NCBI GenBank assembly: GCA_021846485.1
Contig: JAJZWW010000013.1
Coordinates: 1-19,114, forward strand
DNA from: Actinomycetes bacterium
GTDB lineage: Bacteria > Actinomycetota > Acidimicrobiia > Acidimicrobiales > Palsa-688
DNA: 19,114 bases
Direction: 5' to 3'
Made by a program: the position numbers and the translations under genes. The first letter of the stretch is position 1. Every line of letters starts with the position of its first letter. A model generated the notes under the pieces. That model worked only from the letters and a program-made list of their open reading frames with translations, had not been told where the DNA came from and ran no database searches. Positions 1 through 7,313 of this stretch are shown in pieces.

Positions 1-1036
1 CGAGGTCGACGAGGATCTGGGCCCCGATGCCGTACTCCCGGCTGTCGACGGGCAGGCCGAGGTGGACGTTGGCGTCCACCGTGTCGAGCCCGCCGTCTTG
101 GAGCTGGTAGGCGTCGAGCTTGCTGGCGATGCCGATCCCCCGGCCCTCGTGGCCCCTCAGGTACACGACCACGCCCGAGCCCTCGTCGGCGATCATCCGC
201 ATCGCCTGGCGGAGCTGGGCTCCGCAGTCGCAGCGCCGGGAGCCGAACACGTCGCCGGTCAAGCACTCGCTGTGCACCCGGACGAGCACGTCGTCAGTAC
301 CCGCCGGCTGGCCCCGCACGAGGGCCAGGTGGGTCTCGACGTCGAGCTCGCTCTTGTAGGCGACGCAGTCGAACTCGCCGAACTCGGTGGGGATCCGGGC
401 CGACGCCACCCGCTGGACGAGCCGCTCGGTGCGCCGCCGGTGGCGGACCAGGTCGGCGATGGTCACGAGCTTCAAACCGTGCTCTTGGGAAAAGGCCTCG
501 AGCTCGGGGCGCCGGGCCATCGACAGGCGGTCGGCGCTCACCACCTCGCAGAGCACCCCGGCAGGCGGCAAGCCGGCCATGCGGGCCAGGTCGACGGCCG
601 CCTCGGTGTGCCCGGCGCGCTTGAGCACGCCACCCTTGCGGGACCGCAGCACGTGCAGGTGCCCCGGGCGGTTGAAGTCCGCCGGCGTGGCAGCCGGGTC
701 GACCAGCGCCCGCGCCGTAGCCGAGCGGTCCGCGGCGGAGATCCCCGTCGTCGTCCCGTGGCGGTAGTCGACGGTGACGGTGAACGCGGTGCGCTGCGAC
801 TCGGTGTTGCGGGCCACCATGAGCGGCAGGTCGAGCTCGTCGGCCCGCTCGTCGGTGACCGACGCGCAGATCAACCCCGAGGTGTGCCGGACGAAGAAGG
901 CCATCAGCTCGGGGGTGGCATGGGCCGCGGCGACGATCAGGTCCCCCTCGTTCTCCCGGTCCTCGTCGTCGACCACCACGACCGCCTCGCCCCGGCCGAT
1001 CGCCTCCACGGCCTCCTCGATGGTGGCGGCCGCCAT
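1..1036 (-). CDS. ribBA: RibBA, bifunctional 3,4-dihydroxy-2-butanone-4-phosphate synthase / GTP cyclohydrolase II (3' end outside window)
   Basis: It supplies both precursors of riboflavin: the RibB half turns ribulose 5-phosphate into dihydroxybutanone phosphate, and the RibA half opens GTP. The protein begins MAAATIEEAVEAIGRGEAVV. The acidic metal and substrate loop DDEDRENEGDLI lies near residues 22-33, and HTEAAVDLARMAG lies near the end of the RibB domain. The GTP cyclohydrolase II zinc motif, HSECLTGDVFGSRRCDCGAQ, sits near residues 250-270 with all three cysteines present. The coding sequence is still open at the left edge, so the C-terminus is missing. The ATG at 1036 shares one base with the TGA of ribE (TGATG), so translation is probably coupled. 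The next gene beyond the window is plausibly ribH, but this is inference. Both domains look catalytically complete as far as seen. Confidence 0.96.
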   Translation of the reverse strand, partial: MAAATIEEAVEAIGRGEAVVVVDDEDRENEGDLIVAAAHATPELMAFFVRHTSGLICASVTDERADELDLPLMVARNTESQRTAFTVTVDYRHGTTTGISAADRSATARALVDPAATPADFNRPGHLHVLRSRKGGVLKRAGHTEAAVDLARMAGLPPAGVLCEVVSADRLSMARRPELEAFSQEHGLKLVTIADLVRHRRRTERLVQRVASARIPTEFGEFDCVAYKSELDVETHLALVRGQPAGTDDVLVRVHSECLTGDVFGSRRCDCGAQLRQAMRMIADEGSGVVVYLRGHEGRGIGIASKLDAYQLQDGGLDTVDANVHLGLPVDSREYGIGAQILVDL

Positions 1037-1638
1037 CAGCCCACCGCCCGATAGGGGCTCGGAGCGCCGGCGGCGAGCAGGCGCTCCACGTACTTGGCGA
1101 TCACGTCGGCCTCCAGGTTGACGGCGTCCCCGGCCGTCTTGCGCCCAAGGGTAGTGACCGCCACGGTGTGGGGGATCAGGGCGACCGAGAACGTGTCGCC
1201 GGTGGACTCCACGACGGTGAGGCTGCAACCGTCCACGGTCACCGATCCCTTGGGCACCAGGTAGCGGGCCAGGCCCTCGGGCGCCCGCACCACCAGGCCC
1301 GGTGCCGGGGTGACGACCTTGCCGACCCCGTCGACGTGGCCCTGGACCAGGTGGCCCCCGAGGGACGACCCGGCCCGTACCGGGCGCTCCAGGTTGACGG
1401 CGTCCCCGGCGCGCAACCGACCGAGGGTCGTACGCCCGAGCGTCTCCGCGACCGCGTCGGCACCCCACCACCCCTCTCCCGAGTCGACGACGGTGAGGCA
1501 CGCCCCGTCGACGGCGACCGACTCGCCGACGGCGAGGCCGGCAGCGACCGCTGGCGCGTCGAACGCCAAGCGGGTGGCCGACCGCCCGGGCTCGACCGCC
1601 CTCACCCGGCCGACCTCCTCGACGATCCCGGTGAACAC
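1036..1638 (-). CDS. ribE: Riboflavin synthase, alpha subunit type
   Basis: This enzyme dismutates two 6,7-dimethyl-8-ribityllumazine molecules into riboflavin and the pyrimidine precursor. The 200-residue protein has the two lumazine-binding repeats of the family. The first starts FTGIVEEVGRV and contains GESVAVDGACLTV. The second follows GGHLVQGHVDG and contains KGSVTVDGCSLTV. The C-terminus has the usual IPHT and KYVERLL segments. I chose the GTG at 1638 because family members begin M/V-FTGIVEE; a longer reading to 1677 would add 13 residues unlike the family and would overlap ribD. It lies 10 bp after ribD and overlaps ribBA by one base. No strong Shine-Dalgarno sequence is visible in the 10-bp gap, so coupling to ribD is likely. 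The symbol is ribE in the E. coli sense (ribC in mycobacterial naming). Confidence 0.96.
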   Translation of the reverse strand: MFTGIVEEVGRVRAVEPGRSATRLAFDAPAVAAGLAVGESVAVDGACLTVVDSGEGWWGADAVAETLGRTTLGRLRAGDAVNLERPVRAGSSLGGHLVQGHVDGVGKVVTPAPGLVVRAPEGLARYLVPKGSVTVDGCSLTVVESTGDTFSVALIPHTVAVTTLGRKTAGDAVNLEADVIAKYVERLLAAGAPSPYRAVG

Positions 1639-1648
1639 CGCCGGAACG

Positions 1649-2632
1649 CTACCTGGCGAGCACGTCGATGCGGACATCCCCGCCGAGGACCCTCACCTCG
1701 CCCAGGCGACCCCGCCAGACGTCGGCCATGCTCGGCGCGCCCGGCCCCCGCAGCAGCGGGCTCCCGTCGTCGCCGCCGAGCAACGCGGGGGCGACGTAGA
1801 CCACGTAGCGGTCGACCAGCCCGGCCGCGTGGAACGAGTGCGCCACCTCCGGCCCCCCCTCGACCAGCAGCTGGAGCACCTCCCGGCGACCGAGCTCGTC
1901 GAGCAGGTCCTCCAGGGGCCCGACGTGCTCCAACGCGGGCGCGACCGCCGCGCCCGGCGGGACCCGACCGAGCACCACCCGGAGCGGATCGCGCCCCTCG
2001 ACATCGCGCACGGTGAGCGACGGGTCGTCCGAGCGGACGGTGCCCGCCCCGACGGCGACCGCGTCGCTCTCTGCCCGCAGGGCGTGCACGTCGGCCCGGG
2101 CCGCCGGCCCGGTGATCCACCGGCTGGTCCCGTCGGGCGCCGCGGTGCGACCGTCGAGGGTCGCGGCCAGCTTGAGGACCACCCAGGGCCGGCCGGTCCG
2201 GCGCTGCTTCAGGTAGGGCGCGAGCAGTTCCTCCGCCCCGGCCCGTCCTACGCCCACCTCGACGTCGATCCCCGCCGCGCGCAATCGCTCGATCCCCCGG
2301 CCGGAGACCCGCAAGTCGGGGTCCTCGGTGGCTACCACCACCCGGGCGACACCGGCGGCGACCAGGGCGTCGGCGCACGGCGGAGTCCGCCCGTGGTGGG
2401 CGCACGGCTCCAAGCTCACGTAGACGGTGGCTCCCCGGGCCGCCTCCCCGGCCAGGGCGAGGGCGACGGCCTCGGCGTGGCGCCCGCCGGGCGGCTCGGT
2501 CGCCCCTTCGAACGCCGGCCCGCCTCCGTCCGGGACGACCACGCACCCCACCCAGGGGTTGGGGGAGCTGCGGCGGCGCACCGAGCGGCCGAGGCCGACG
2601 GCCTCGGCCATCGCCGCCTCGTCGGGCGTCAC
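1649..2632 (-). CDS. ribD: RibD, bifunctional diaminohydroxyphosphoribosylaminopyrimidine deaminase / 5-amino-6-(5-phosphoribosylamino)uracil reductase
   Basis: RibD carries out the second and third steps from GTP to riboflavin. The N-terminal zinc deaminase domain shows H52-A-E54 and then PC(77)AHHGRTPPC(86), the classical ligands and catalytic Glu, at nearly the same positions as in E. coli RibD. The C-terminal NADPH-dependent reductase domain begins near RPWVVLKLAATLDGR and includes the SRWITG segment. The protein has 327 residues if it starts at the GTG at 2632, whose bases overlap the mogA stop as GTGA. A longer frame to 2704 exists but would add 24 Pro/Gly/Arg-rich residues inside mogA and is unlikely. 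The stop at 1649 lies 10 bp ahead of ribE. No FMN riboswitch can precede it, because it is fused to mogA by the overlap. Confidence 0.95.
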   Translation of the reverse strand: MTPDEAAMAEAVGLGRSVRRRSSPNPWVGCVVVPDGGGPAFEGATEPPGGRHAEAVALALAGEAARGATVYVSLEPCAHHGRTPPCADALVAAGVARVVVATEDPDLRVSGRGIERLRAAGIDVEVGVGRAGAEELLAPYLKQRRTGRPWVVLKLAATLDGRTAAPDGTSRWITGPAARADVHALRAESDAVAVGAGTVRSDDPSLTVRDVEGRDPLRVVLGRVPPGAAVAPALEHVGPLEDLLDELGRREVLQLLVEGGPEVAHSFHAAGLVDRYVVYVAPALLGGDDGSPLLRGPGAPSMADVWRGRLGEVRVLGGDVRIDVLAR

Positions 2633-3105
2633 GGGTGGCTGGTCGGCTCGTCCGAGAGCAGCTCCAGGGCGTGGGGCAGCACGTCGGCGACCGCCCGGAA
2701 GCACTCGACCGCCCCGGCCGGCGAGCCGGGGGTGTTGATCACCACCGCGCGGCCGCGGATCCCCGCGACGCCCCGCGACAGCCTCCCGAGGGGGTTGACC
2801 AGGCGCATGGCCTCGGCCAGCCCGGGGGCGTCACGCTCGATGATCTCCTGGGTTCCCTCCGGGGTGTGGTCCCGGGGTGAGAAGCCGGTGCCCCCGGTGG
2901 TCACGACCAGCCCGGCGAAAGAGGCGCTGACCCGGGCCAGCTCGCCGGCCACCGACGCCACCCCGTCGGGGACCACGCTGCGCTCGACCACATCGAATCC
3001 GGCTTCTTCCAGCGCCGCGGCGAGAGCCGCTCCCGAGCGGTCCTCGCGGGTGCCGGCGACCACCCCGTCGGAGACGGTCACCACCTTGGCCTGGTGACGG
3101 CTCAC
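2629..3105 (-). CDS. mogA: MogA/MoaB family molybdenum cofactor protein (molybdopterin adenylyltransferase type)
   Basis: A 158-residue MoCF-fold protein starting VSRHQAKVVTVSDGVVAGTR. Family signatures are the N-terminal TVSDG strand, the nucleotide-binding segment TTGGTGFSPRDHTPEGT and the NTPGSP loop. Such proteins adenylylate molybdopterin before metal insertion; whether this one is functionally MogA or MoaB cannot be told from sequence alone. It is joined on both sides by GTGA overlaps, with rpe upstream and ribD downstream, so it is part of the same transcript. No other molybdenum cofactor gene is present in the window, which makes its place between rpe and ribD notable. The GTG at 3105 is chosen because it gives the normal family N-terminus and the overlap. 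Confidence 0.92.
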   Translation of the reverse strand: MSRHQAKVVTVSDGVVAGTREDRSGAALAAALEEAGFDVVERSVVPDGVASVAGELARVSASFAGLVVTTGGTGFSPRDHTPEGTQEIIERDAPGLAEAMRLVNPLGRLSRGVAGIRGRAVVINTPGSPAGAVECFRAVADVLPHALELLSDEPTSHP

Positions 3106-3761
3106 GCGGCCTCGCGATCTGCCGCCCGGCGGATCGCGGCAGCCGCAGCAGCCGGGTCGTCGGCGCCGAAGATGGCGCTGCCGGCCACCAGCATCCGGGC
3201 CCCGGCGGCGGCAACCCGGCCGGCGGTGGTGGCGTCGATGCCCCCGTCGACCTCGACGACCACCGGCAGCCGGCGCTCGGCGATCGCCCGGGACGCGGCC
3301 TCGATCTTCGGCAGCACCTCGGCCATGAAGCTCTGGCCGCCGAAGCCGGGGCGCACGGTCATCACCAACAGCAGGTCGATCCGCTCCAGCCAGGGATCGA
3401 CCGCTTCGAAGGGCGTCTCCGGGTTGAGCGCCAAGCCGACGCCGAGCTGGCACTCCCGGAGGGCGTCGAGCAGCTCCGAGGTGCCGCCCACCTCGACGTG
3501 GACGGTGCAGGAGTCCGCGCCCGCCCGGCGGAACGCCTCCAGGTAGTCGCCGGGGTTGGTCATCATCAGGTGGCAGTCGAGGTACAGCTCGCTGCGGCGG
3601 CGGATCGCCGCCACCACCGGCGGGCCGATCGTCAGGTTGGGCACGAAGTGGCCGTCCATCACGTCGAGGTGCAGCCAGTCCGCCTCGGGAGCGACCCGCT
3701 CGATCTCCCGCCCGAGTGCGGCGAAGTCGGCGGACAGCAGCGAGGGCGCCATGCGGATCAC
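3102..3761 (-). CDS. rpe: Ribulose-phosphate 3-epimerase
   Basis: Rpe interconverts ribulose 5-phosphate and xylulose 5-phosphate in the pentose phosphate pathway. The TIM-barrel protein of 219 residues has APSLLSADFAAL at the N-terminus, the metal-binding HLDVMDGHFVPN (H31, D33), DCHLMMTNP, the MTVRPGFGGQ signature, EVDGGI and the phosphate-binding AGSAIFG. The GTG at 3761 gives MIRMAPSLLSADF; an internal ATG at 3752 would remove only three residues and is an equally possible start. The rsmB stop is 11 bp upstream. The stop overlaps mogA as GTGA. Its substrate ribulose 5-phosphate is also used by RibB in the same operon, so co-expression makes metabolic sense (inference). Confidence 0.96.
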   Translation of the reverse strand: MIRMAPSLLSADFAALGREIERVAPEADWLHLDVMDGHFVPNLTIGPPVVAAIRRRSELYLDCHLMMTNPGDYLEAFRRAGADSCTVHVEVGGTSELLDALRECQLGVGLALNPETPFEAVDPWLERIDLLLVMTVRPGFGGQSFMAEVLPKIEAASRAIAERRLPVVVEVDGGIDATTAGRVAAAGARMLVAGSAIFGADDPAAAAAAIRRAADREAA

Positions 3762-3772
3762 GCTCGCCGAGC

Positions 3773-5017
3773 CTACGCCGGGCGGCGCAGGACGACGACG
3801 AACATCCCGTCGCTGCCCGCCGCCTGCGGGAGGAGCAGCCCTCCCCTGCCGGCGGGCACCCACGGCGCGCCGGGTGGCGGCAGGGGCACCAGGTCGGGGT
3901 GGGCCTCCGCGAGCCACCGGTCGACGCCCGCGGTCTCCTCCCGCGCCAGGGTGCACACGCTGTAGGCGAGAACCCCACCGGGGCACACCAGCGCCATCGC
4001 GGCGTCGAGGAGGCGCCGCTGGAGCGCCGCCAGACGGGGGATGTCCGCGGGCCGGACCCGCCAGCGGGCGTCCGGGCGGCGGCGCAGCACCCCGAGCCCC
4101 GAGCAGGGGGCGTCGACGAGCACCCGGTCGAAGCGGCCCGGGGCGAGCGGCGGGCAGGCGGCGTCGCCGACGACCGTCGCCACCCGCCCCGCGCCGTGGC
4201 GCCGGGCGTTACCCGCGAGGACCCCCGCCCGGTCGGGGTCGACCTCGACGGCGACCACCCGAGCACCGGCCGCGGCGAGGGCGGTGGCCTTGCCGCCGGG
4301 CGCTGCGCAGAGATCGGCGACCCGCTCGCCCGGTCGGGCGCCGACGTGGGCGGCGACCATCTGGCTGGCCGGGTCCTGGGCGTAGCCGTCGGGGCGCTCG
4401 GTGACGACGGCGGGGACGTTCATCGCCTCGAGCGCGGCGCGTGCCGGGCCGGGCCCGAGGTCGGCGCCGAGGCGGGCCACGATCCAGTCGGGGTAGCTCA
4501 GAGCGGTCGCCGGGTCGGGCCAGCGGACCGGTCCGCGCCCCAGGTCGTCGGCGACCCGGCGGAGCACCGCGTTCACCACCGAGCGCCCCGGGCCGGGCAC
4601 CTCGTCCACCGTGGCCGCCACCGCCGCGTGGCGCGGCACCCTGGTCCAGCCGAGCTGGTACGCGCCGAGGCGTAGCGCCGCCCGCACGTCGGGCTCGGTG
4701 CGCCCCCGGGCGTGGCGGTCCACCAGCCAGTCGCAGGCCCGCTGCATCCGGCAGGTGCCGTAGACCAGCTCGGTGGCAAGGGCCCGGTCGCGTCGGTCGA
4801 GCCCACAGCCGTCGAGCAACCGGGCGAGCACCGCGTTCGCCCGGCCGCCGGCGCCGACCTCCACCAGGGCACGAAGAGCGACCCCCCGGGCGCTCGGCGC
4901 CACCGGGACGCCGGCGGGCGGGCGCCGAGGCCTGCGGGAGCCTCCGACCCCGGCCCTGCCGACGCCTGCCGCCCGGGTGGAGCGTCCATCCCCTCCAGGA
5001 CCGGCAGGGCGGCTCAC
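3773..5017 (-). CDS. rsmB: 16S rRNA (cytosine-967 C5)-methyltransferase RsmB (Sun/Fmu)
   Basis: The protein has an N-terminal NusB-like RNA-binding domain (from about residue 45, ARGVALRALVEVG, with RDRALATELVYGTCR) and a C-terminal Rossmann methyltransferase domain. The SAM-binding loop reads DLCAAPGGKATALAA. Motif IV is DAPCSGLG with C305 and motif VI is YSVCTLA with C355; the 50-residue spacing between these cysteines matches the spacing known for E. coli RsmB. I take the GTG at 5017, which overlaps the fmt stop as GTGA. This gives 414 residues, with a Pro/Arg/Gly-rich leader of about 40 residues before the NusB-like domain. A later GTG giving VPVAPSARGVAL is an alternative start. It is followed by rpe after 11 bp. 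The fmt-rsmB-rpe order is common in Actinobacteria. Confidence 0.95.
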   Translation of the reverse strand: MSRPAGPGGDGRSTRAAGVGRAGVGGSRRPRRPPAGVPVAPSARGVALRALVEVGAGGRANAVLARLLDGCGLDRRDRALATELVYGTCRMQRACDWLVDRHARGRTEPDVRAALRLGAYQLGWTRVPRHAAVAATVDEVPGPGRSVVNAVLRRVADDLGRGPVRWPDPATALSYPDWIVARLGADLGPGPARAALEAMNVPAVVTERPDGYAQDPASQMVAAHVGARPGERVADLCAAPGGKATALAAAGARVVAVEVDPDRAGVLAGNARRHGAGRVATVVGDAACPPLAPGRFDRVLVDAPCSGLGVLRRRPDARWRVRPADIPRLAALQRRLLDAAMALVCPGGVLAYSVCTLAREETAGVDRWLAEAHPDLVPLPPPGAPWVPAGRGGLLLPQAAGSDGMFVVVLRRPA

Positions 5018-5970
5018 GAACCGAGCCTGGTGACGTCGCGCGCCCCCCGGAGCCAGGCCGCGGCGTCCAGCGGCGGCCGGCCCTCGGGCTGGACCCGCAC
5101 CAGCCGGAACCTCCCGCTGCCGGTCGTGACCGCCGTCCCGTCGAGATCCCCCGGCACCCCCCGGCCGCAGCCGTGCTCCGCCCGTGCGTCGAGCACGAGG
5201 AGGCGTTTCCCCTCGACCGTCGTCCAAGCCCGGCCGACCCGCACCACCGCCACCAGCTCCTCCGCGGCCCGCGCCCAATCCAAGCGACGCTCCTCCGGGG
5301 CCAGCTTCGCCGCGTACGTCACCTCCCCCTCCTGGGGCGCCGGCTCCCCCAGACCCTCCTCGAGGGCCGCGACGAGCACCTCGCCCCCCATCCCCGCCAG
5401 GCGGGCCCGGAGCTCTGCGGCGGTCTCCTCCGGGCCGATCGGCGTCGGCACCCGGCGGTACAGCGGCCCGGCGTCGAGCTGCTCGACGACCTCCATCAGG
5501 CACACGCCGCTGCACGTGTCCCCCGCCAGGATGGCCCGCTCCACCGGCGCCGCTCCCCGCCAGCGGGGCAGGAGCGAGAAGTGCACGTTGACGAGCGGCA
5601 CCCCCCCGAGCAGCGGGGGCCGCAGCAGCCTCCCGTAGGCGACCACCACCCCGAGCTCGACCCCGGCGCCCGTCACCTCTCCGGGGTCCTCCGCCAACCG
5701 CAGGCCGAGCCGGGCGGCCGCGACCTTCACCGGGCTCGGCTCCGGCGCCGAGCGCCGGGAGCGGCGCGCGTCGGGCCGGGTGACCACCAGCGCCACCTCG
5801 TGGTCCGCCGCGACCAGGCCCTCGAGCGCCGGCACCGCGTCGGCGGGAGTGCCGAGGAAGGCAACCCGCAGGGTCAGGCCCCCGCCGCCGCGCCGGGTCC
5901 CTGGGCTGCTCGAAGTGCCGGATGCCCGGCCGTCTGCTCCATCGCGGACCAGGCTACCGGCCGACCCCAT
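5014..5970 (-). CDS. fmt: Methionyl-tRNA formyltransferase
   Basis: Fmt formylates initiator Met-tRNA. The core starts RVAFLGTPADAVPALEGL, followed by SPVKVAAARLGL and VNVHFSLLPRWRGAAP with the catalytic Asn-x-His (N128, H130 from the ATG). D166 in EQLDAG lies 38 residues later, as in E. coli. The C-terminal anticodon-side domain is short. The start is uncertain. The family N-terminus would fall on a CTG at 5871 (codons for MRVAFLGTP), giving 285 residues. The nearest ordinary start in frame is the ATG at 5970, which adds 33 Gly/Ser/Arg-rich residues and gives 318. I list the ATG because a -10-like TAGCGG lies 5 bp before it. It is the first gene of the operon, overlaps rsmB as GTGA, and no def gene accompanies it. 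Confidence 0.93.
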   Translation of the reverse strand: MGSAGSLVRDGADGRASGTSSSPGTRRGGGGLTLRVAFLGTPADAVPALEGLVAADHEVALVVTRPDARRSRRSAPEPSPVKVAAARLGLRLAEDPGEVTGAGVELGVVVAYGRLLRPPLLGGVPLVNVHFSLLPRWRGAAPVERAILAGDTCSGVCLMEVVEQLDAGPLYRRVPTPIGPEETAAELRARLAGMGGEVLVAALEEGLGEPAPQEGEVTYAAKLAPEERRLDWARAAEELVAVVRVGRAWTTVEGKRLLVLDARAEHGCGRGVPGDLDGTAVTTGSGRFRLVRVQPEGRPPLDAAAWLRGARDVTRLGS

Positions 5971-5975
5971 CTGCC

Positions 5976-5985
5976 CCGCTACCCT
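5976..5985. promoter_or_regulatory. Overlapping divergent -10 elements between fmt and the RsmC-like gene
   Basis: On the plus strand TACCCT (5980-5985) lies 9 bp before the GTG at 5995. On the minus strand TAGCGG (5981-5976) lies 5 bp before the ATG at 5970. The two share the TA step at 5980-5981, so one melted region could serve both directions. The plus-strand box fits the TANNNT pattern; the minus-strand one lacks the final T. This is inferred from sequence pattern only. Confidence 0.45.
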
Positions 5986-5994
5986 CCCCGTGGA

Positions 5995-6594
5995 GTGGCC
6001 GCCCAGTACTTCGACCCCGATCCGGCGGTCGCGTCCCGCCTGGGCACCGTCGAGCTGACCCTGCCCGACGCCCGGGTGGAGCTGACCGTCGACCGGGGCG
6101 TGTTCTCCGCCGGGCGGGTCGACCCCGGGACCCTCGCGCTGCTGCGGGCCGCGCCCGACCCCCCGGCGGCCGGCAACCTGCTCGACCTCGGCTGCGGCTA
6201 CGGCCCGATCGCCTGCACCCTCGCTCGCCGCGCCCCGGGGGCGACCGTGTGGGCGCTGGACGTCAACCGCCGCGCCCGCCAGCTCGCCACGGCCAACGCC
6301 GCCGCCCTCGGCCTCACCAACCTCCGGGTGCTCGACCCCGCCGAAGTCGACCCCGGGGTGCGCTTCGCCGGGCTGTGGTCCAACCCCCCGATCAGGATCG
6401 GCAAAGAGGCCCTCCACAACATGCTGGCGACCTGGACCGGCCGGCTCGCGCCGGGTGCCTGTGCCTGGCTGGTCGTCCAGCGCCACCTGGGGGCCGACAG
6501 CCTCGCGGCGTGGCTCACGGCTTCGGGCTGGCCGGTCCGTCGGGTGGCCTCCAAGCAAGGGTACCGGGTCCTGCAGGTCGGGCCGGCGCGGTGA
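5995..6594 (+). CDS. RsmC-like class I SAM methyltransferase (16S rRNA m2G1207 type)
   Basis: A single-domain methyltransferase of 199 residues starting VAAQYFDPDPAVASRLGTVE. SAM-binding motif I is LDLGCGYGP at residues 63-71. The base-binding tetrapeptide lies in NPPIRIGK, with N130; the form NPPxxxGK is typical of RsmC and guanine N2 methyltransferases. E. coli RsmC has an additional inactive N-terminal copy; the single-domain form here is usual in Gram-positives and Actinobacteria. The RVELTVDRGVFSAGRVDPGT segment before motif I is also typical of this group. The likely target is a 16S rRNA guanine, but this is not proven by sequence. Its TGA overlaps the next methyltransferase gene as GTGA. 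No Shine-Dalgarno is seen, but a -10-like TACCCT lies 9 bp ahead, consistent with a very short or absent leader. Confidence 0.88.
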   Translation: MAAQYFDPDPAVASRLGTVELTLPDARVELTVDRGVFSAGRVDPGTLALLRAAPDPPAAGNLLDLGCGYGPIACTLARRAPGATVWALDVNRRARQLATANAAALGLTNLRVLDPAEVDPGVRFAGLWSNPPIRIGKEALHNMLATWTGRLAPGACAWLVVQRHLGADSLAAWLTASGWPVRRVASKQGYRVLQVGPAR

Positions 6595-7121
6595 AGCAGC
6601 TGGGGCCGACCGAGCTGAAGCGCCTGCACCGGGAGTGGAACCGACGGGACCGCCACCGCGTCGCACTGCTGCTCGACGGGGTGTCGAGCCCGTTCAACGT
6701 CGGCTCCATCGTGCGGACCGCCGCCGCGCTGCGGATCGAGCACCTCTATCTCGCCGGCGGCGCCGTCTCGCCGGCGCACTCCCGCGTCGGGCGCGCCTCG
6801 ATGGGCACCGAGCGCTACTTGTCCTGGACGAGCTTCGAGCGGGGAGCCGACGCCGCGGCGGCCGCCGCCGCCGACGGCTACCGCGTGGTCGGCCTCGAGC
6901 TGGCCGACCGAGCGGTTCCCCTCCACGAGCTGGAGGTCGCCGGGGACGTGTGCCTGGTGGTCGGCCACGAGGACCACGGGATCCCCGGGGCCACGCTCGC
7001 AGCCTGCGAGGCGGTGGCGTTCGTGCCCCAGCTCGGGCGGGTCGGGTCGCTCAACGTCGCCACCGCCACGGCGGTGGCGCTCTACGAGCTACGCCGGCGG
7101 GAGTGGTCCTCGGGCACCTGA
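6591..7121 (+). CDS. TrmH/SpoU family RNA 2'-O-methyltransferase
   Basis: A SPOUT (trefoil-knot) methyltransferase of 176 residues. The three family motifs are visible: N36-VGSIVRTA (motif 1, with R41), LVVGHEDHGIP (motif 2) and SLNVATATAVALYEL (motif 3, forming the knot). It is short and lacks the N-terminal L30e-like substrate domain of the 23S rRNA enzymes RlmB and TsnR, so a tRNA guanosine-18 type target (TrmH) is the better guess. The exact substrate cannot be read from the sequence. The GTG at 6591 overlaps the TGA of the upstream RsmC-like gene, so the two RNA modification genes are translationally coupled. Directly after the stop, foreign-looking sequence begins. Confidence 0.9.
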   Translation: MKQLGPTELKRLHREWNRRDRHRVALLLDGVSSPFNVGSIVRTAAALRIEHLYLAGGAVSPAHSRVGRASMGTERYLSWTSFERGADAAAAAAADGYRVVGLELADRAVPLHELEVAGDVCLVVGHEDHGIPGATLAACEAVAFVPQLGRVGSLNVATATAVALYELRRREWSSGT

Positions 7122-7313
7122 GATACTGTACGCTGGGTCCTGCAGGCCTGCGGCCTCGAACTTGGCTTTCACCTGTCGACACTTGACGCCTCGCGTGCCG
7201 TCGTCATCGACGAGCATCTCCAGATGACGCCTGCGCAACGCTTTGCCGATCTCATGACGCGCGTCCGGTTCCACGAGCAGCTCGACGAACCACGCCGGAT
7301 CGGACATGGCTGA
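7122..7313 (+). pseudogene. 5'-truncated remnant of a HTH-antitoxin-like regulator upstream of a nucleotidyltransferase
   Basis: The frame from 7122 to the TGA at 7311-7313 reads a 63-residue coding-like peptide with VLQACGLELGFHLSTLDASR, then VVIDEHLQMTPAQRFADLMT and RVRFHEQLDEPRRIGHG. From my knowledge of the families, an LxxCGLEL...LxPxxR tail is typical of the C-terminal part of actinobacterial XRE-type regulators paired with nucleotidyltransferases. No ATG, GTG or TTG lies in frame before the internal ATG of LQM, and the frame starts directly at the trmH stop codon. The helix-turn-helix half therefore appears deleted. The end overlaps the next ATG by 8 bp, as in a functional gene pair. 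GC content is visibly lower than in the neighbours. A non-canonical start remains possible. Confidence 0.6.
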
